DNA of 64,000 bases from the NCBI GenBank assembly GCA_018654745.1, contig JABILA010000056.1, forward strand, positions 1 through 64,000. Reading direction: 5' to 3'. The notes beneath the pieces were generated by a model. It was given only the letters and a program-made list of their open reading frames with translations. It had not been told where the DNA came from and did no database searches. Shown here piece after piece: positions 55,738 to 64,000 of this stretch. Made by a program: the position numbers and the translations under genes. Within the stretch, counting starts at the first letter, position 1. Every line of letters starts with the position of its first letter. The stretch is from Alphaproteobacteria bacterium. Lineage in GTDB: Bacteria; Pseudomonadota; Alphaproteobacteria; UBA2966.

Positions 55738-56148
55738 TCAGCTGTCAGCCGTTTCCACACCATCTTCTTCCTGATCACCAACGACAAATCGTTTGGTGGT
55801 TTCCTTCAGGTTGTTGATCAGAATGCGGATCAGGGCCTGCACAAAAAGATCAGCGGACTTCATGCGCTCCTTGATCTCGTAATCCGAGACCGTCAGACAA
55901 ACCGTATATTCCTGCGCAATTGCGGTCGCCGACCTTGGCTCATTCGTCAGCACAGACAGCTCGCCAAAAATCTCATTTTCGCCAAGGGTTCCGAGGATTC
56001 GTTTTTCGCCGCCGATTGTTTTGGAAAGTTCAACACGGCCTTTCTCGACAACAAAAACGCGTCCCCCCTGGTCGCCATCTTCAAAGATTACCTTGTCTTT
56101 TTGAAATTCTTCGCGCCGAACTTGCGTTGGACGATCATTGCCTGACAT
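55738..56148 (-). CDS. Cyclic nucleotide-binding domain protein
   Basis: A 136-residue protein made of one cNMP-binding domain: VIFEDGDQGGRVFVVEKGRVELSKTIGGEKRILGTLGENEIFGELSVLTNEPRSATAIA, where FGELSVLTNEPRSAT is the phosphate-binding cassette. There is no DNA-binding or enzyme domain, and a helix follows (DLFVQALIRILINNLKE). Such single-domain proteins may regulate a partner, for example a flagellar or metabolic protein. It is convergent with the SDR gene. Confidence 0.87.
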   Translation of the reverse strand: MSGNDRPTQVRREEFQKDKVIFEDGDQGGRVFVVEKGRVELSKTIGGEKRILGTLGENEIFGELSVLTNEPRSATAIAQEYTVCLTVSDYEIKERMKSADLFVQALIRILINNLKETTKRFVVGDQEEDGVETADS

Positions 56149-56372
56149 CCCTGTATTCCCTCTGACTATATTGCCCTGGCTGGCTTTTACCTCTCGAAAT
56201 TTTCACCTAATGAAATTGTCGCATATTTGTGGTGATGACGTAATGTTTTTATCCGGCTTCTGTCCGGGCCGACTTGATTTCAGCTCCCTGATCAGGGAAC
56301 GTTGTACGTATCAGATACGACACCCGGAATCTGATATTATTCCAGTGCCAATGTGCAATTCAGGGAAACAGC

Positions 56373-57563
56373 ATGCCAGCAGATTTTGACGGCGGAGACA
56401 GCCCCTTTGATTTTGATCATCGCTATCAGGGCCCCGGCTATACCGAAGACCATCATGCCTGGCGGGCAACCCTGCGGGCCTTCGTAGACAAGGAAATTAT
56501 GCCCTTTGTAGACGAATGGGACGAAGCCGGTGAGTTCCCGCGCGAGCTCTACAAGAAAGCTGCAGAAGTTGGTTTACTGGGCATCGGTTACCCCGAAGAA
56601 TATGGTGGCACGCCCGTAGATGATCCCTGGTTCCTGCTGGTCACTGCAGAAGAAATGGCGCGCACAAGTTCGGGCGGCGTCAACGCCAGCCTGATGGTGC
56701 ACAGTATCGGTTTGCCTCCGGTGCTGGCGGTTGGGTCTGCGGAAATGAAACAACGTGTGGCACCACAGGTCCTGTCAGGCGACAAAATCCACGCCCTGGC
56801 CATTACCGAACCTTCCGGCGGATCAGATGTGGCCAACCTGAAAACCCGCGCTGTGCGCGATGGTGATCATTACGTGGTCAACGGATCAAAGATGTTTATC
56901 ACCGGCGGTATGCGGGCGGACTTTTATTCCGTCGCTGTGCGCACGGGCGACGAAGGCAATGCAGGTATCTCGCTGCTGTTAATCGAACGCGACCGCGAAG
57001 GCTTTACGCGGACGTCGCTGAAAAAACAGGGCTGGTGGGCATCGGATACGGCAGCGCTTTATTTTGATGATGTGCGGGTGCCCGTTGAAAACCTGATCGG
57101 TGAAGAGAACAAGGGCTTCGCCGGTATCATGTTAAACTTCAACAATGAACGTTTGTGGATGTCAGCCAGCGCCAACGCCCTGGCGCGTGTGTGCCTGGAA
57201 GATTCGCTTGCCTGGGCGCGCGACCGCCAGACTTTTGGCCAGCGTCTCGCCGATCACCAGGTTATCCGCCACAAAATCGCCGAGATGGCGCGCAAGATAA
57301 ACGCGACCCAGGCTTATCTTGAGCAATGCGCCCAGCGTGTATCTGATGGTGAGCGGCCGGTCGCTGATCTTTCCATGCTGAAAGTCCAGTCGACCTTGAC
57401 CATGGAATTCTGCGCCCGTGAGGCCATGCAAATTCTGGGCGGTGCCGGTTATATGCGTGGCTGCAGGGTTGAGCGTATTTACAGGGAAGTCCGGGTCATG
57501 GCCATCGGCGGTGGCTCGGAGGAAATCATGCGCGACCTGGTCGCTCGTCAAATGGGGATCTGA
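56373..57563 (+). CDS. Acyl-CoA dehydrogenase
   Basis: A 396-residue acyl-CoA dehydrogenase: GLLGIGYPEEYGGTPVDDPWFLLVTAEEMARTSSGG, ALAITEPSGGSDVANLKTRAVRDGDHYVVNGSKMFITGG, RQTFGQRLADHQVIRHKIAEMARKINATQAYLEQ, and the same RVMAIGGGSEEIMRDLVARQMGI end as in the AtuD-like enzyme at 24399. It probably acts with the acyl-CoA synthetase 52 bases downstream on an exogenous acid. The substrate may be short or branched, as for other members with the GGGSEE end. Confidence 0.9.
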   Translation: MPADFDGGDSPFDFDHRYQGPGYTEDHHAWRATLRAFVDKEIMPFVDEWDEAGEFPRELYKKAAEVGLLGIGYPEEYGGTPVDDPWFLLVTAEEMARTSSGGVNASLMVHSIGLPPVLAVGSAEMKQRVAPQVLSGDKIHALAITEPSGGSDVANLKTRAVRDGDHYVVNGSKMFITGGMRADFYSVAVRTGDEGNAGISLLLIERDREGFTRTSLKKQGWWASDTAALYFDDVRVPVENLIGEENKGFAGIMLNFNNERLWMSASANALARVCLEDSLAWARDRQTFGQRLADHQVIRHKIAEMARKINATQAYLEQCAQRVSDGERPVADLSMLKVQSTLTMEFCAREAMQILGGAGYMRGCRVERIYREVRVMAIGGGSEEIMRDLVARQMGI

Positions 57564-57615
57564 CCAGCTTTGATGTCGGGTTAATAATCACACAAAAAAG
57601 ATTGCGGAGGAATTC

Positions 57616-59139
57616 ATGACTGTTCGCCACTATGACTGGCTGGCCCACCACGCCAACTTCACACCTGATCGTACGGTTTGGACAGACCTGCACTCAGGCC
57701 GCAGTTTCACCTACATCGAGGCTGAGGATCGCTGCAATCGCCTCGCCTGGCATCTGCAGAATAATTGTGACATTGCCAAAGGCGAGCGCATTGGTGTGCT
57801 GGCCATGAATTCCACCGACATGATGGAAATCCAGAGTGCCTGTGCCAAAATCGGTGCGATCTTTCTGCCCCTGAACTGGCGTCTGACCGTGCCGGAACTG
57901 GACTTCATCATCAAGGATGCAGATCCGAAAGTGCTGATCCATGATCTGGCCTTTGCTGATGAAGCTGCGGCTTTGAAGGAAAGCACAGACGTCGCATATT
58001 TTATCGAAACAACGGGCGGTGGGGGTGACACGCCCTATGAGGCAGCCATATCAGCCGCCCAGACAAACCCTGTCCTGGCGGACCTGACCCATGATGATGT
58101 CTGGACCATCATGTATACATCGGGCACAACGGGTCTGCCCAAGGGTGCCATGAATACCTATGGCATGGCTTTTTATAATGCCGTCAATCTGGGCATCCCG
58201 TTCCGGATTACGCCGGACAGCGTCGCCCTGACAATCCTGCCCCTGTTCCATACCGGTGGCCTGAATTGTTATACCTCCGTCTGTCTGCACACAGGCGGTA
58301 CGTCCCTGATCATGCGTGCGTTTGAACCTGGCGAAGTGCTGCGCCTGATTGGTGATCCTGACCAGGCCGTGACGCATTTCTTTGGTGTCCCCGCCAACTA
58401 TCTGTTTATGAGCCAGCATCCGGAATTTGCGACCACGGATTTTTCTCGTCTGGTTTGCGCCGGTATTGGCGGCGCGCCCACGCCCATTCCCTTGCTGGAG
58501 ACTTACGGCAAAATCGGTATCGCCCTGCAACAGGGTTACGGCATGACAGAGACCAGCCCTGCTGTCCTCGCGCAAAATGCAGAGATGGCCATCAACCATC
58601 CAGGTTCTACCGGCAAACCGGTCCTGCACAACCAGATCCGCGTCGTCGGTGAAGACGGCGAGGATGTTGGTCCAGGCGTCAATGGCGAACTCTGGGTCAA
58701 AGGACCGAATATCACGCCGGGATACTGGAACCGACCGGAAGCCACAGCCGAAGCAATTACGGATGGCTGGCTGCATACAGGTGATGCCTGCCGATTTAAT
58801 GAAGACGGACACTATTTTATCGTTGACCGCTGGAAAGATATGTACATCAGCGGCGGTGAAAATGTTTACCCGGCCGAAGTGGAAAGCGCCTTGTTCAAAA
58901 TGGAAGGCATCGCCGATGTCGCCGTCATTGGCTTACCCGACGAACGTTGGGGAGAAGCCGGCTGCGCCGTCGTTGTCACTGCCCCCGGCCAGACCCTGGA
59001 ACCAGACGATGTCATTGATTTCTGTCGCGACAAACTGGCCAGGTTCAAAATCCCCTCAGACGTCAAGTTCATCGACGAATTACCACGGAACGCCACCGGC
59101 AAGGTCCTGAAACGGGTGTTACGGGAGCAGTTTGAGTGA
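57616..59139 (+). CDS. Acyl-CoA synthetase (AMP-forming)
   Basis: A 507-residue ANL-superfamily ligase: Walker-like YTSGTTGLPKGAMNTYG, GYGMTETSPAVL, GWLHTGDACRFNEDGHYFIVDRWKDMYISGGENVYPAEVE and C-terminal Lys in LPRNATGKVLKRVLREQF. It activates a carboxylic acid with ATP and CoA. The start has an excellent ribosome site (GGAGGA eight bases before ATG). It makes a two-gene operon with the acyl-CoA dehydrogenase 52 bases upstream. The substrate could be a medium-chain or aromatic acid. Confidence 0.93.
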   Translation: MTVRHYDWLAHHANFTPDRTVWTDLHSGRSFTYIEAEDRCNRLAWHLQNNCDIAKGERIGVLAMNSTDMMEIQSACAKIGAIFLPLNWRLTVPELDFIIKDADPKVLIHDLAFADEAAALKESTDVAYFIETTGGGGDTPYEAAISAAQTNPVLADLTHDDVWTIMYTSGTTGLPKGAMNTYGMAFYNAVNLGIPFRITPDSVALTILPLFHTGGLNCYTSVCLHTGGTSLIMRAFEPGEVLRLIGDPDQAVTHFFGVPANYLFMSQHPEFATTDFSRLVCAGIGGAPTPIPLLETYGKIGIALQQGYGMTETSPAVLAQNAEMAINHPGSTGKPVLHNQIRVVGEDGEDVGPGVNGELWVKGPNITPGYWNRPEATAEAITDGWLHTGDACRFNEDGHYFIVDRWKDMYISGGENVYPAEVESALFKMEGIADVAVIGLPDERWGEAGCAVVVTAPGQTLEPDDVIDFCRDKLARFKIPSDVKFIDELPRNATGKVLKRVLREQFE

Positions 59140-59142
59140 ATG

Positions 59143-62100
59143 TCAGCGCACGGTGATTTTTTGCACCCATTGATTAAATAGTCTGATTTGATCTGCACCG
59201 GGCAGCCAACTTCTTATCTTCTCGCTGTTTTTTATTATGTCTTTGATCAAGTCAGCGGTGACTTTCTCGCCAAGATTGCTCGCATGTTTCTGCCCAAAGA
59301 TAAATTCGAGTTGTCCGGCAGGGTCGCTGGGCCAATCCTGAGGATCTGGCACCTCACCTCGACAATGATGGATTGCCGCAGCTGCAATCAGATTTTCCTC
59401 TGAGACGCTGGCAGAATTTTCGTCGAATCGTCGGCGCATTGCGAGGTAGCGCACGCGATTTACAAATCTTTTTACAGAACGCGGCGTGAGATCCCTGGCC
59501 AGAACATACGCCCCCCAAACATTCATTGCTGCATTGAATTCATGGGTATCACCGCTGGTCAGATCGTCATCCAAAGAATCCCGGTGTCGCCTGGCCAGAA
59601 AAAGAAAAATGCCAAGCAAAATAAACGACATGCCTGAAATCCATAATTCATATTGCGCTAATTTGTTGCCCGGCAGAAGTTGACCGGGCTTCGACACAGA
59701 CGTTGCCCCGCCCGATGAGACAGGTGGATTGACGTTCGTTTGTGATTTCGGAACAACTTCACCAACAAGCTTTTTCTTATCCTGCAAGTCTTTAGAGGTT
59801 TCTTTAGTGGTGAGAGCGTCGGACACAACCTGGTCTTTCCAGCCATACCAGCCTGATACGAGCCACGACGTACCCATCGAAACCGCCACGCCAAAACAAA
59901 TCCAGCAAGCCACAAAAAGCCAATGTCGCTGGCGTTTCCTGCGCTTTTGCTCAGCCATCTCCTTTTTGATCTTGTCAATTTTCTCTGAATTCAGAGGTTG
60001 GTCGGACGTCAGCATTGTGCCTTGATCTATATCGGGCTCCGGAACCGGAACGTCTATGTTAACCAACTTTTGCAAATATTTGCGGGCAAAAATTTCTGTC
60101 TTGTCAGACCGCGTATCGTCGTTCAGCGTTGCCGGGCCTGAAGCAAGATTGGCGTAGCTTGGTGCCGGATCAGTTGAACGATCTTGTCCTGATGACGGTT
60201 CAGATTCATCAAATGATACAGCCTCGGCAATTTCCTTGTAGGCCTGGGCGATACACATTTCGACCCACGCCATATCCATTCCCAGGATGATGTACAGTTT
60301 CCCACTGGATACGAGGAAATTGACAGCCTCCAAAATTTCGACAACATGTTCCGGCTGGCAGCGGTCCAGATCATCAATTACCAAAACTATCCGCCTTGGT
60401 GCCAAGGCCTCTGTTGCATCAGCAAACTCTCGGGCAAAATTATGCCGAAAACTGACGAGAGCTCGCAATTCTGAAGAGCGAAGTTTCCCGCGAAAGGGTT
60501 TCAACAATCTGGACGGATCAAGACCGAATGCCCCCAGACGGCTGCGCGCATTTGTCATGACTACGAACAAGGCACCAATCAGGGAAAGTAGTGCGCCAAC
60601 ACCTTTAAATAAAGCATCCGTTTCTGAGGACCCCAACATTGATCCATTTGCGTCCTGCAAATCCCTGGTCCGCTCGGTCTGCCTTATCAGTGTTTTTGTA
60701 TCTCCTGACTGGGTTTCACTTTCACTGACTTCTTCCTTGATTACCTCTTTTGGTCTCTCCGGAGATTTCACTATTACCTGTGGCTCAATCAGTTTGACGA
60801 CGCCTTCTGCCAATTTGCCATATGTGTCAACAGGAACGGAAAAGGAAAAAGTCGCTGGAATAACCGTCAAGAAGATCAAAAAACCGATCGTCCAGGGCTG
60901 GCGCTGAAATCGAATCCAGAACAGGCGCGCCCGAAAGCGAATGCCGACGGGCTTCCACCACGGGGATATGGCTTCACTGCGCATGACTTCAAGCAAGGCA
61001 GCCAGCAAATGATTTTCCTTTTGGTGGTGCCAGGCATTAAACCAGACGGTGCTGTATCCGTTTTCCCTTAAGTGACGGCAGATCAGTCCCATAAGAGAAC
61101 TTTTCCCCGTCCCCCATTTGCCACTCACCGCCATGGTCAAAGGTGGCTCCGTCTGGGGATTCAACAAAAACGCAGCCAGTCCTTTGGCCAGATCACCGAA
61201 ATTCAAACCATCTTTTTCCGGCGATGTAATTGGTTGGTCAGAGGCATAAATCTCACTGATGGAAGGTTCAGGCGGAGGAGGTGACGGCGGACGTCGTGTG
61301 GCTTGAAGGAAGAAGAAAGCAGGTAATATCAGGCCAATAAAAAACCAGGGGGCGGGATAACCTTCATGTATGGCCCTGGTTCCCAGATCGACCCCGGCCT
61401 TCTGTGCGACGCTGTTATCGGCAGCGACTATGCTCCAATTGTCACCACCATCGCTGGATCGAATAATCGTCCCGCTGTTGCCGACAGCAAGACCTGTGCG
61501 GTTGTCGTTGGCAAAAGCAATATCCCGAAGTTCATCGATAAAGGGTACGGTGTGCACTGTCCATTTTTTGCCGCCATCCTGAGACTGGATAACTGTTCCG
61601 GCTGTGCCAGCGGCCCAGATTGCACCGTCCGGATTGCCTGCGACCCCGAGAAGATTTGCTTTAGTAATTCGTATTTCCTGTGATGATGTTCCAGAAAATC
61701 TTGTCTGCCCGTCAGTGTAGAGGATCGACATTATTTGCCCACTGTTCCCAACAGCGAGCGCGCTGGTAAAGTTGTGGTTTACGACGAAGTCGTTCAAACT
61801 TTCATCGGTATGAATAAGTCGGTTTTGTCTTTTCAACATGATCCTGAAAGAGTCAGTTGCGGCTTCAAGCATATGCCAGTCACTCCCAACTCCGAATGGG
61901 CCACCTTCTTCATCATATTTCCGCCCAGACGGACTAACTAATATCTTGTTCAATTCTCTGAGGTCTACGGCACCATCAATAGTATCTGTTCGCCAAATAC
62001 TTCCCTTCACAGAATGGATATAGGAAGAATTTGTCCCTCTGACCGATGCCAGAATGTGATCAGTGGGTTTGTTTTCGCTATTGGAAGATTTGGGTGCCAA

Positions 62101-63231
62101 AACAGTGTTTTCTGCTGACAACAGGCTGAACCCGGTAATGACGCTGTTGGTCAAACCGTCTCCGGTGCCCAGCTTCCAGGACATACCGGCATCATCCGAC
62201 ATCAGGATCGTGCCATTGTTGCCACCAATCAAAACCCGGTTGCCCGACAGACTGGATAGCGGATCGTCTGGCAGTATTGAAACGGCCTGAAAATCGATTT
62301 GCTCCAGGGCTTCGACAGACGTCAGTATTGGTGAAGGTGGTGCGGGTGCTGCGGCCCTTTGCTGAACAGCATCCCGGGTTTCCCGGAATTCACCTGAAAC
62401 GTTGATCACCACACGCCGATTAAGGGCCATTGTCTTTTCGTCCGTGCCCTTAAAGGCCTGCCGTTCCTCGCCATAAGAAATCGTTCTCACCCGTCTAGTG
62501 TCGACACCCAGGGAGTCCAGCCAAGTCATCACCTGATCAACCATGCGCTGGCCTAAAGCCAGGTTATATTCACGTGATCCGGTGGAATCCGTGTGGCCAG
62601 CCAGCGTAACCATTTTGTCCGGGTTTTTTGTCATCCAGACAGCCCAGTCCTGTACGATTTTTCGTGCTGTTGGCGTCAGACCGCTGCTGTCAGGTGCAAA
62701 TAAAATCCGGTCGCCATATCTGTTGGCAATTTCCGCCGTCAGTTTTTCTGCGAGACCAGGTTCAAGTCTGATCTCCTCCCGACGGAGACGGGTCTCAGGC
62801 GTAGGTGCAACGGGTGCCGGTGGTGCCAGACGGGCAGACAAGACTGCAAGATCAGCGTCCGAAAGCTTTGGTGTTTTCTGCTTCCAGCTGTAGCCACCAT
62901 CAAATGTTTCCAGGATCAAACCACCGTTGCCAACGGCAAAGGCCTGGCGACCATCTGACGCCATGGCGAGGGCATTGAAATCGCCCTCCACCTGGCGCAA
63001 CCTGAGATGAGCATTGACTTCAATCGGATGGGTCAGCCAGTCAAATGACATGACTTTGGGGCTGGACAAGGTGTCAATTCTGTAAGGTTGTAGCCACGCC
63101 GAAATGATCAGCAAGCCGAGGACCAATAGGCCAGCACCTAAATACCGAAGCCTTAAATCCCGGGGCGCAGGCGGCGATGGCCCCTCAGCGGGTTCAACTT
63201 TTACTTCAGGTGCATATCCTGTAGCTGTCAC
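59143..63231 (-). CDS. Giant membrane protein: OmpA-like + Ycf48/BNR-like repeats + KAP P-loop NTPase
   Basis: 1362 residues from GTG 63231, which has AGGAGG just upstream. A transmembrane helix (about 29-46) leads to a periplasmic part: a BNR/Ycf48-like repeat (VGNGGLILETFDGGYSWKQK, about 98-118), an OmpA-like peptidoglycan-binding domain (about 174-280, with GHTDSTGSREYNLALGQRM and ALNRRVVI), and more propeller repeats (GNNGTILMSDDAGMSWK; VGNSGTIIRSSDGGDNWS). A second helix (about 627-645) returns to the cytoplasm, where a KAP NTPase follows: Walker A GKWGTGKSS near 703, two membrane pairs inserted, and Walker B VLVIDDLDRC near 950. KAP NTPases include phage-exclusion and membrane proteins. 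This architecture links the cell wall to an ATPase. The next gene is divergent and encodes a FecR-domain protein. Confidence 0.9.
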   Translation of the reverse strand: MTATGYAPEVKVEPAEGPSPPAPRDLRLRYLGAGLLVLGLLIISAWLQPYRIDTLSSPKVMSFDWLTHPIEVNAHLRLRQVEGDFNALAMASDGRQAFAVGNGGLILETFDGGYSWKQKTPKLSDADLAVLSARLAPPAPVAPTPETRLRREEIRLEPGLAEKLTAEIANRYGDRILFAPDSSGLTPTARKIVQDWAVWMTKNPDKMVTLAGHTDSTGSREYNLALGQRMVDQVMTWLDSLGVDTRRVRTISYGEERQAFKGTDEKTMALNRRVVINVSGEFRETRDAVQQRAAAPAPPSPILTSVEALEQIDFQAVSILPDDPLSSLSGNRVLIGGNNGTILMSDDAGMSWKLGTGDGLTNSVITGFSLLSAENTVLAPKSSNSENKPTDHILASVRGTNSSYIHSVKGSIWRTDTIDGAVDLRELNKILVSPSGRKYDEEGGPFGVGSDWHMLEAATDSFRIMLKRQNRLIHTDESLNDFVVNHNFTSALAVGNSGQIMSILYTDGQTRFSGTSSQEIRITKANLLGVAGNPDGAIWAAGTAGTVIQSQDGGKKWTVHTVPFIDELRDIAFANDNRTGLAVGNSGTIIRSSDGGDNWSIVAADNSVAQKAGVDLGTRAIHEGYPAPWFFIGLILPAFFFLQATRRPPSPPPPEPSISEIYASDQPITSPEKDGLNFGDLAKGLAAFLLNPQTEPPLTMAVSGKWGTGKSSLMGLICRHLRENGYSTVWFNAWHHQKENHLLAALLEVMRSEAISPWWKPVGIRFRARLFWIRFQRQPWTIGFLIFLTVIPATFSFSVPVDTYGKLAEGVVKLIEPQVIVKSPERPKEVIKEEVSESETQSGDTKTLIRQTERTRDLQDANGSMLGSSETDALFKGVGALLSLIGALFVVMTNARSRLGAFGLDPSRLLKPFRGKLRSSELRALVSFRHNFAREFADATEALAPRRIVLVIDDLDRCQPEHVVEILEAVNFLVSSGKLYIILGMDMAWVEMCIAQAYKEIAEAVSFDESEPSSGQDRSTDPAPSYANLASGPATLNDDTRSDKTEIFARKYLQKLVNIDVPVPEPDIDQGTMLTSDQPLNSEKIDKIKKEMAEQKRRKRQRHWLFVACWICFGVAVSMGTSWLVSGWYGWKDQVVSDALTTKETSKDLQDKKKLVGEVVPKSQTNVNPPVSSGGATSVSKPGQLLPGNKLAQYELWISGMSFILLGIFLFLARRHRDSLDDDLTSGDTHEFNAAMNVWGAYVLARDLTPRSVKRFVNRVRYLAMRRRFDENSASVSEENLIAAAAIHHCRGEVPDPQDWPSDPAGQLEFIFGQKHASNLGEKVTADLIKDIIKNSEKIRSWLPGADQIRLFNQWVQKITVR

Positions 63232-63471
63232 GGTTTCCCCCTCCTGATAACAACCTCGTCCAAGATGATCGGTTGAGGTCCCCCTTTGTCAGACCATCAC
63301 TCTGATTGATCCACGTCAGCATGTCTACTATTGATTGTTTAGGCAGGAGTGTTTCGATCTAAATGATACGTTTTCACACTGATCGGCCAGGCCGGTTATT
63401 TGCAGGCAGTTGAGATTTTCAGGATATTTGTCATTGTCTATGATCAGGCACAGTCATCAGGGGTAAATCTA
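63232..63471. promoter_or_regulatory. Divergent promoter region between KAP-NTPase and FecR-like genes
   Basis: About 240 bases without coding capacity. The AGGAGG site of the KAP gene is at the left end and an AGGGG site of the FecR-like gene at the right end. The intergenic DNA is AT-rich around 63330-63380, which is where promoters may lie; no operator is evident. Confidence 0.4.
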
Positions 63472-64000
63472 ATGAGAATAATTGGAGCAGCAAACTTAAT
63501 TGGTTTAGCTCTGTTCTTTCTAACCCCTGGTCTGGTTCTGGCCGCTGGCCCGGAAATTGGGACAATTGTTACGGCGCGACAGGCGGCGGCATCGCCGGGC
63601 GCGGGTGTGGCGCTGGATGTTATGAAGAACGTTCCGGTCCGCAAGGGAGAAAAGCTGATTACCGGCCCTTTTGGCCGCATGAACATCACCTTTATTGATG
63701 ACAGCGAAATCTCCATCGGGCCGGAAGCGAATATCACGCTGGATGATCTGGTCTATTCACCGCATAGGTCCATGGCAAATCAATTCCAGGTCAGTGTGGT
63801 AAGTGGGGCGTTTCGTTATCTGTCCGGCAAGATCGCCAAACTGAACGGGCCCATGGTGTCCCTGAAAACGCCATTGGCGACAATCGGTATTCGAGGCACC
63901 CATGTGCTGGCGATTGTTGATGAGAATTATGCAGGCTGTATTGTCTTGCTGCCCACGCCAGGGGCTGAGGATAAACCCAGCTCTATAACTGTGACGGCCA
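63472..64000 (+). CDS. FecR-domain secreted protein, 3' end beyond window
   Basis: The frame runs from ATG 63472 to the right edge (176 codons, no stop). It begins with a signal peptide (MRIIGAANLIGLALFFLTPGLVLA) and contains a FecR domain: GPFGRMNITFIDDSEISIGPEANITLDD, FQVSVVSGAFRYLSGKIAK and VSLKTPLATIGIRGTHVLA. FecR domains occur in anti-sigma sensors and in large periplasmic proteins where they act as structural modules. No transmembrane anchor has appeared yet. It may form a system with the divergent KAP-NTPase protein (inference). Confidence 0.85.
   Translation, partial: MRIIGAANLIGLALFFLTPGLVLAAGPEIGTIVTARQAAASPGAGVALDVMKNVPVRKGEKLITGPFGRMNITFIDDSEISIGPEANITLDDLVYSPHRSMANQFQVSVVSGAFRYLSGKIAKLNGPMVSLKTPLATIGIRGTHVLAIVDENYAGCIVLLPTPGAEDKPSSITVTA

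Overview
The window reads as chromosomal DNA of a mid-GC alphaproteobacterium, probably marine (inference). The grounds are the gene content (TRAP-type solute-binding protein, IclR, LysR, TetR and MarR regulators, many CoA-dependent catabolic genes), a FliG of the usual length and short hairpin repeats of a style common in Alphaproteobacteria. No tRNA, rRNA, CRISPR array or complete mobile element was found. Nearly everything from 0.1 to 45 kb is catabolic. I count seven intact acyl-CoA dehydrogenases plus one decayed copy, four enoyl-CoA hydratase/isomerases, four family III CoA-transferases, six short-chain dehydrogenases, two MaoC-type hydratases and a biotin-dependent acyl-CoA carboxylase.

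Layout. (1) 1-11.0 kb, minus strand: a DctP gene cut by what looks like an insertion-sequence end, an IclR regulator, and a long operon that pairs an MFE-2-like dehydrogenase with a hydratase-2 and carries three acyl-CoA dehydrogenases; this suits beta-oxidation of bulky or branched acyl-CoAs. (2) 11.2-24.0 kb, plus strand: two CoA-transferases, an unassigned permease, an AtuA-like protein, both carboxylase subunits, a DinB-like protein, an FMN/FAD/4Fe-4S dienoyl-CoA reductase and a lipocalin-like protein. With the TetR-controlled AtuD-like dehydrogenase and AtuE-like hydratase at 24.4-27.2 kb this resembles acyclic-terpene or leucine-type carboxylation pathways. (3) 27.8-36.3 kb, minus strand: a nine-gene operon with two CaiB enzymes flanking a CitE-like lyase, and a cysteine-less thiolase-like protein overlapping a DUF35 protein, as in Ltp2-type retro-aldolases. 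(4) 36.6-39.9 kb, plus strand: acyl-CoA dehydrogenase, SDR, APH-fold kinase and DUF6285 protein, the composition of the levulinate (lvaCDAB) pathway for 4-hydroxyacyl-CoAs.

(5) 40-49 kb: lipid and housekeeping genes (esterase, glycerol-3-phosphate acyltransferase homologue, 2OG-Fe(II) oxygenase, CaiB, PNPOx-like, LysR, FliG, RhlE). (6) 49-52.4 kb: the most unusual module. Under a divergent LysR gene lie a Rieske protein without a catalytic iron site, an oxygenase catalytic protein without a Rieske cluster, and a glutathione S-transferase homologue. The set recalls the NdmC/NdmD/NdmE division of labour in caffeine demethylation but contains no reductase. (7) 52.8-59.1 kb: an orphan solute-binding protein, two SDRs, a small Ig-like secreted protein, a cNMP-binding protein, and an acyl-CoA dehydrogenase with its acyl-CoA synthetase. 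(8) 59.1-64 kb: a 1362-residue membrane protein that joins an OmpA-like domain, Ycf48/BNR-like repeats and a KAP P-loop NTPase, divergent from a FecR-domain secreted protein that runs off the right edge.

Three non-coding signals cross these regions: a hairpin-rich repeat of about 105 bp in two recognisable copies with a looser third relative, a 14-bp motif shared by three control regions (before the first IclR gene and in the divergent promoters at 11.1 and 36.4 kb), and strong palindromes before the TetR and second LysR genes. All assignments rest on reading motifs by eye; no database search was run.
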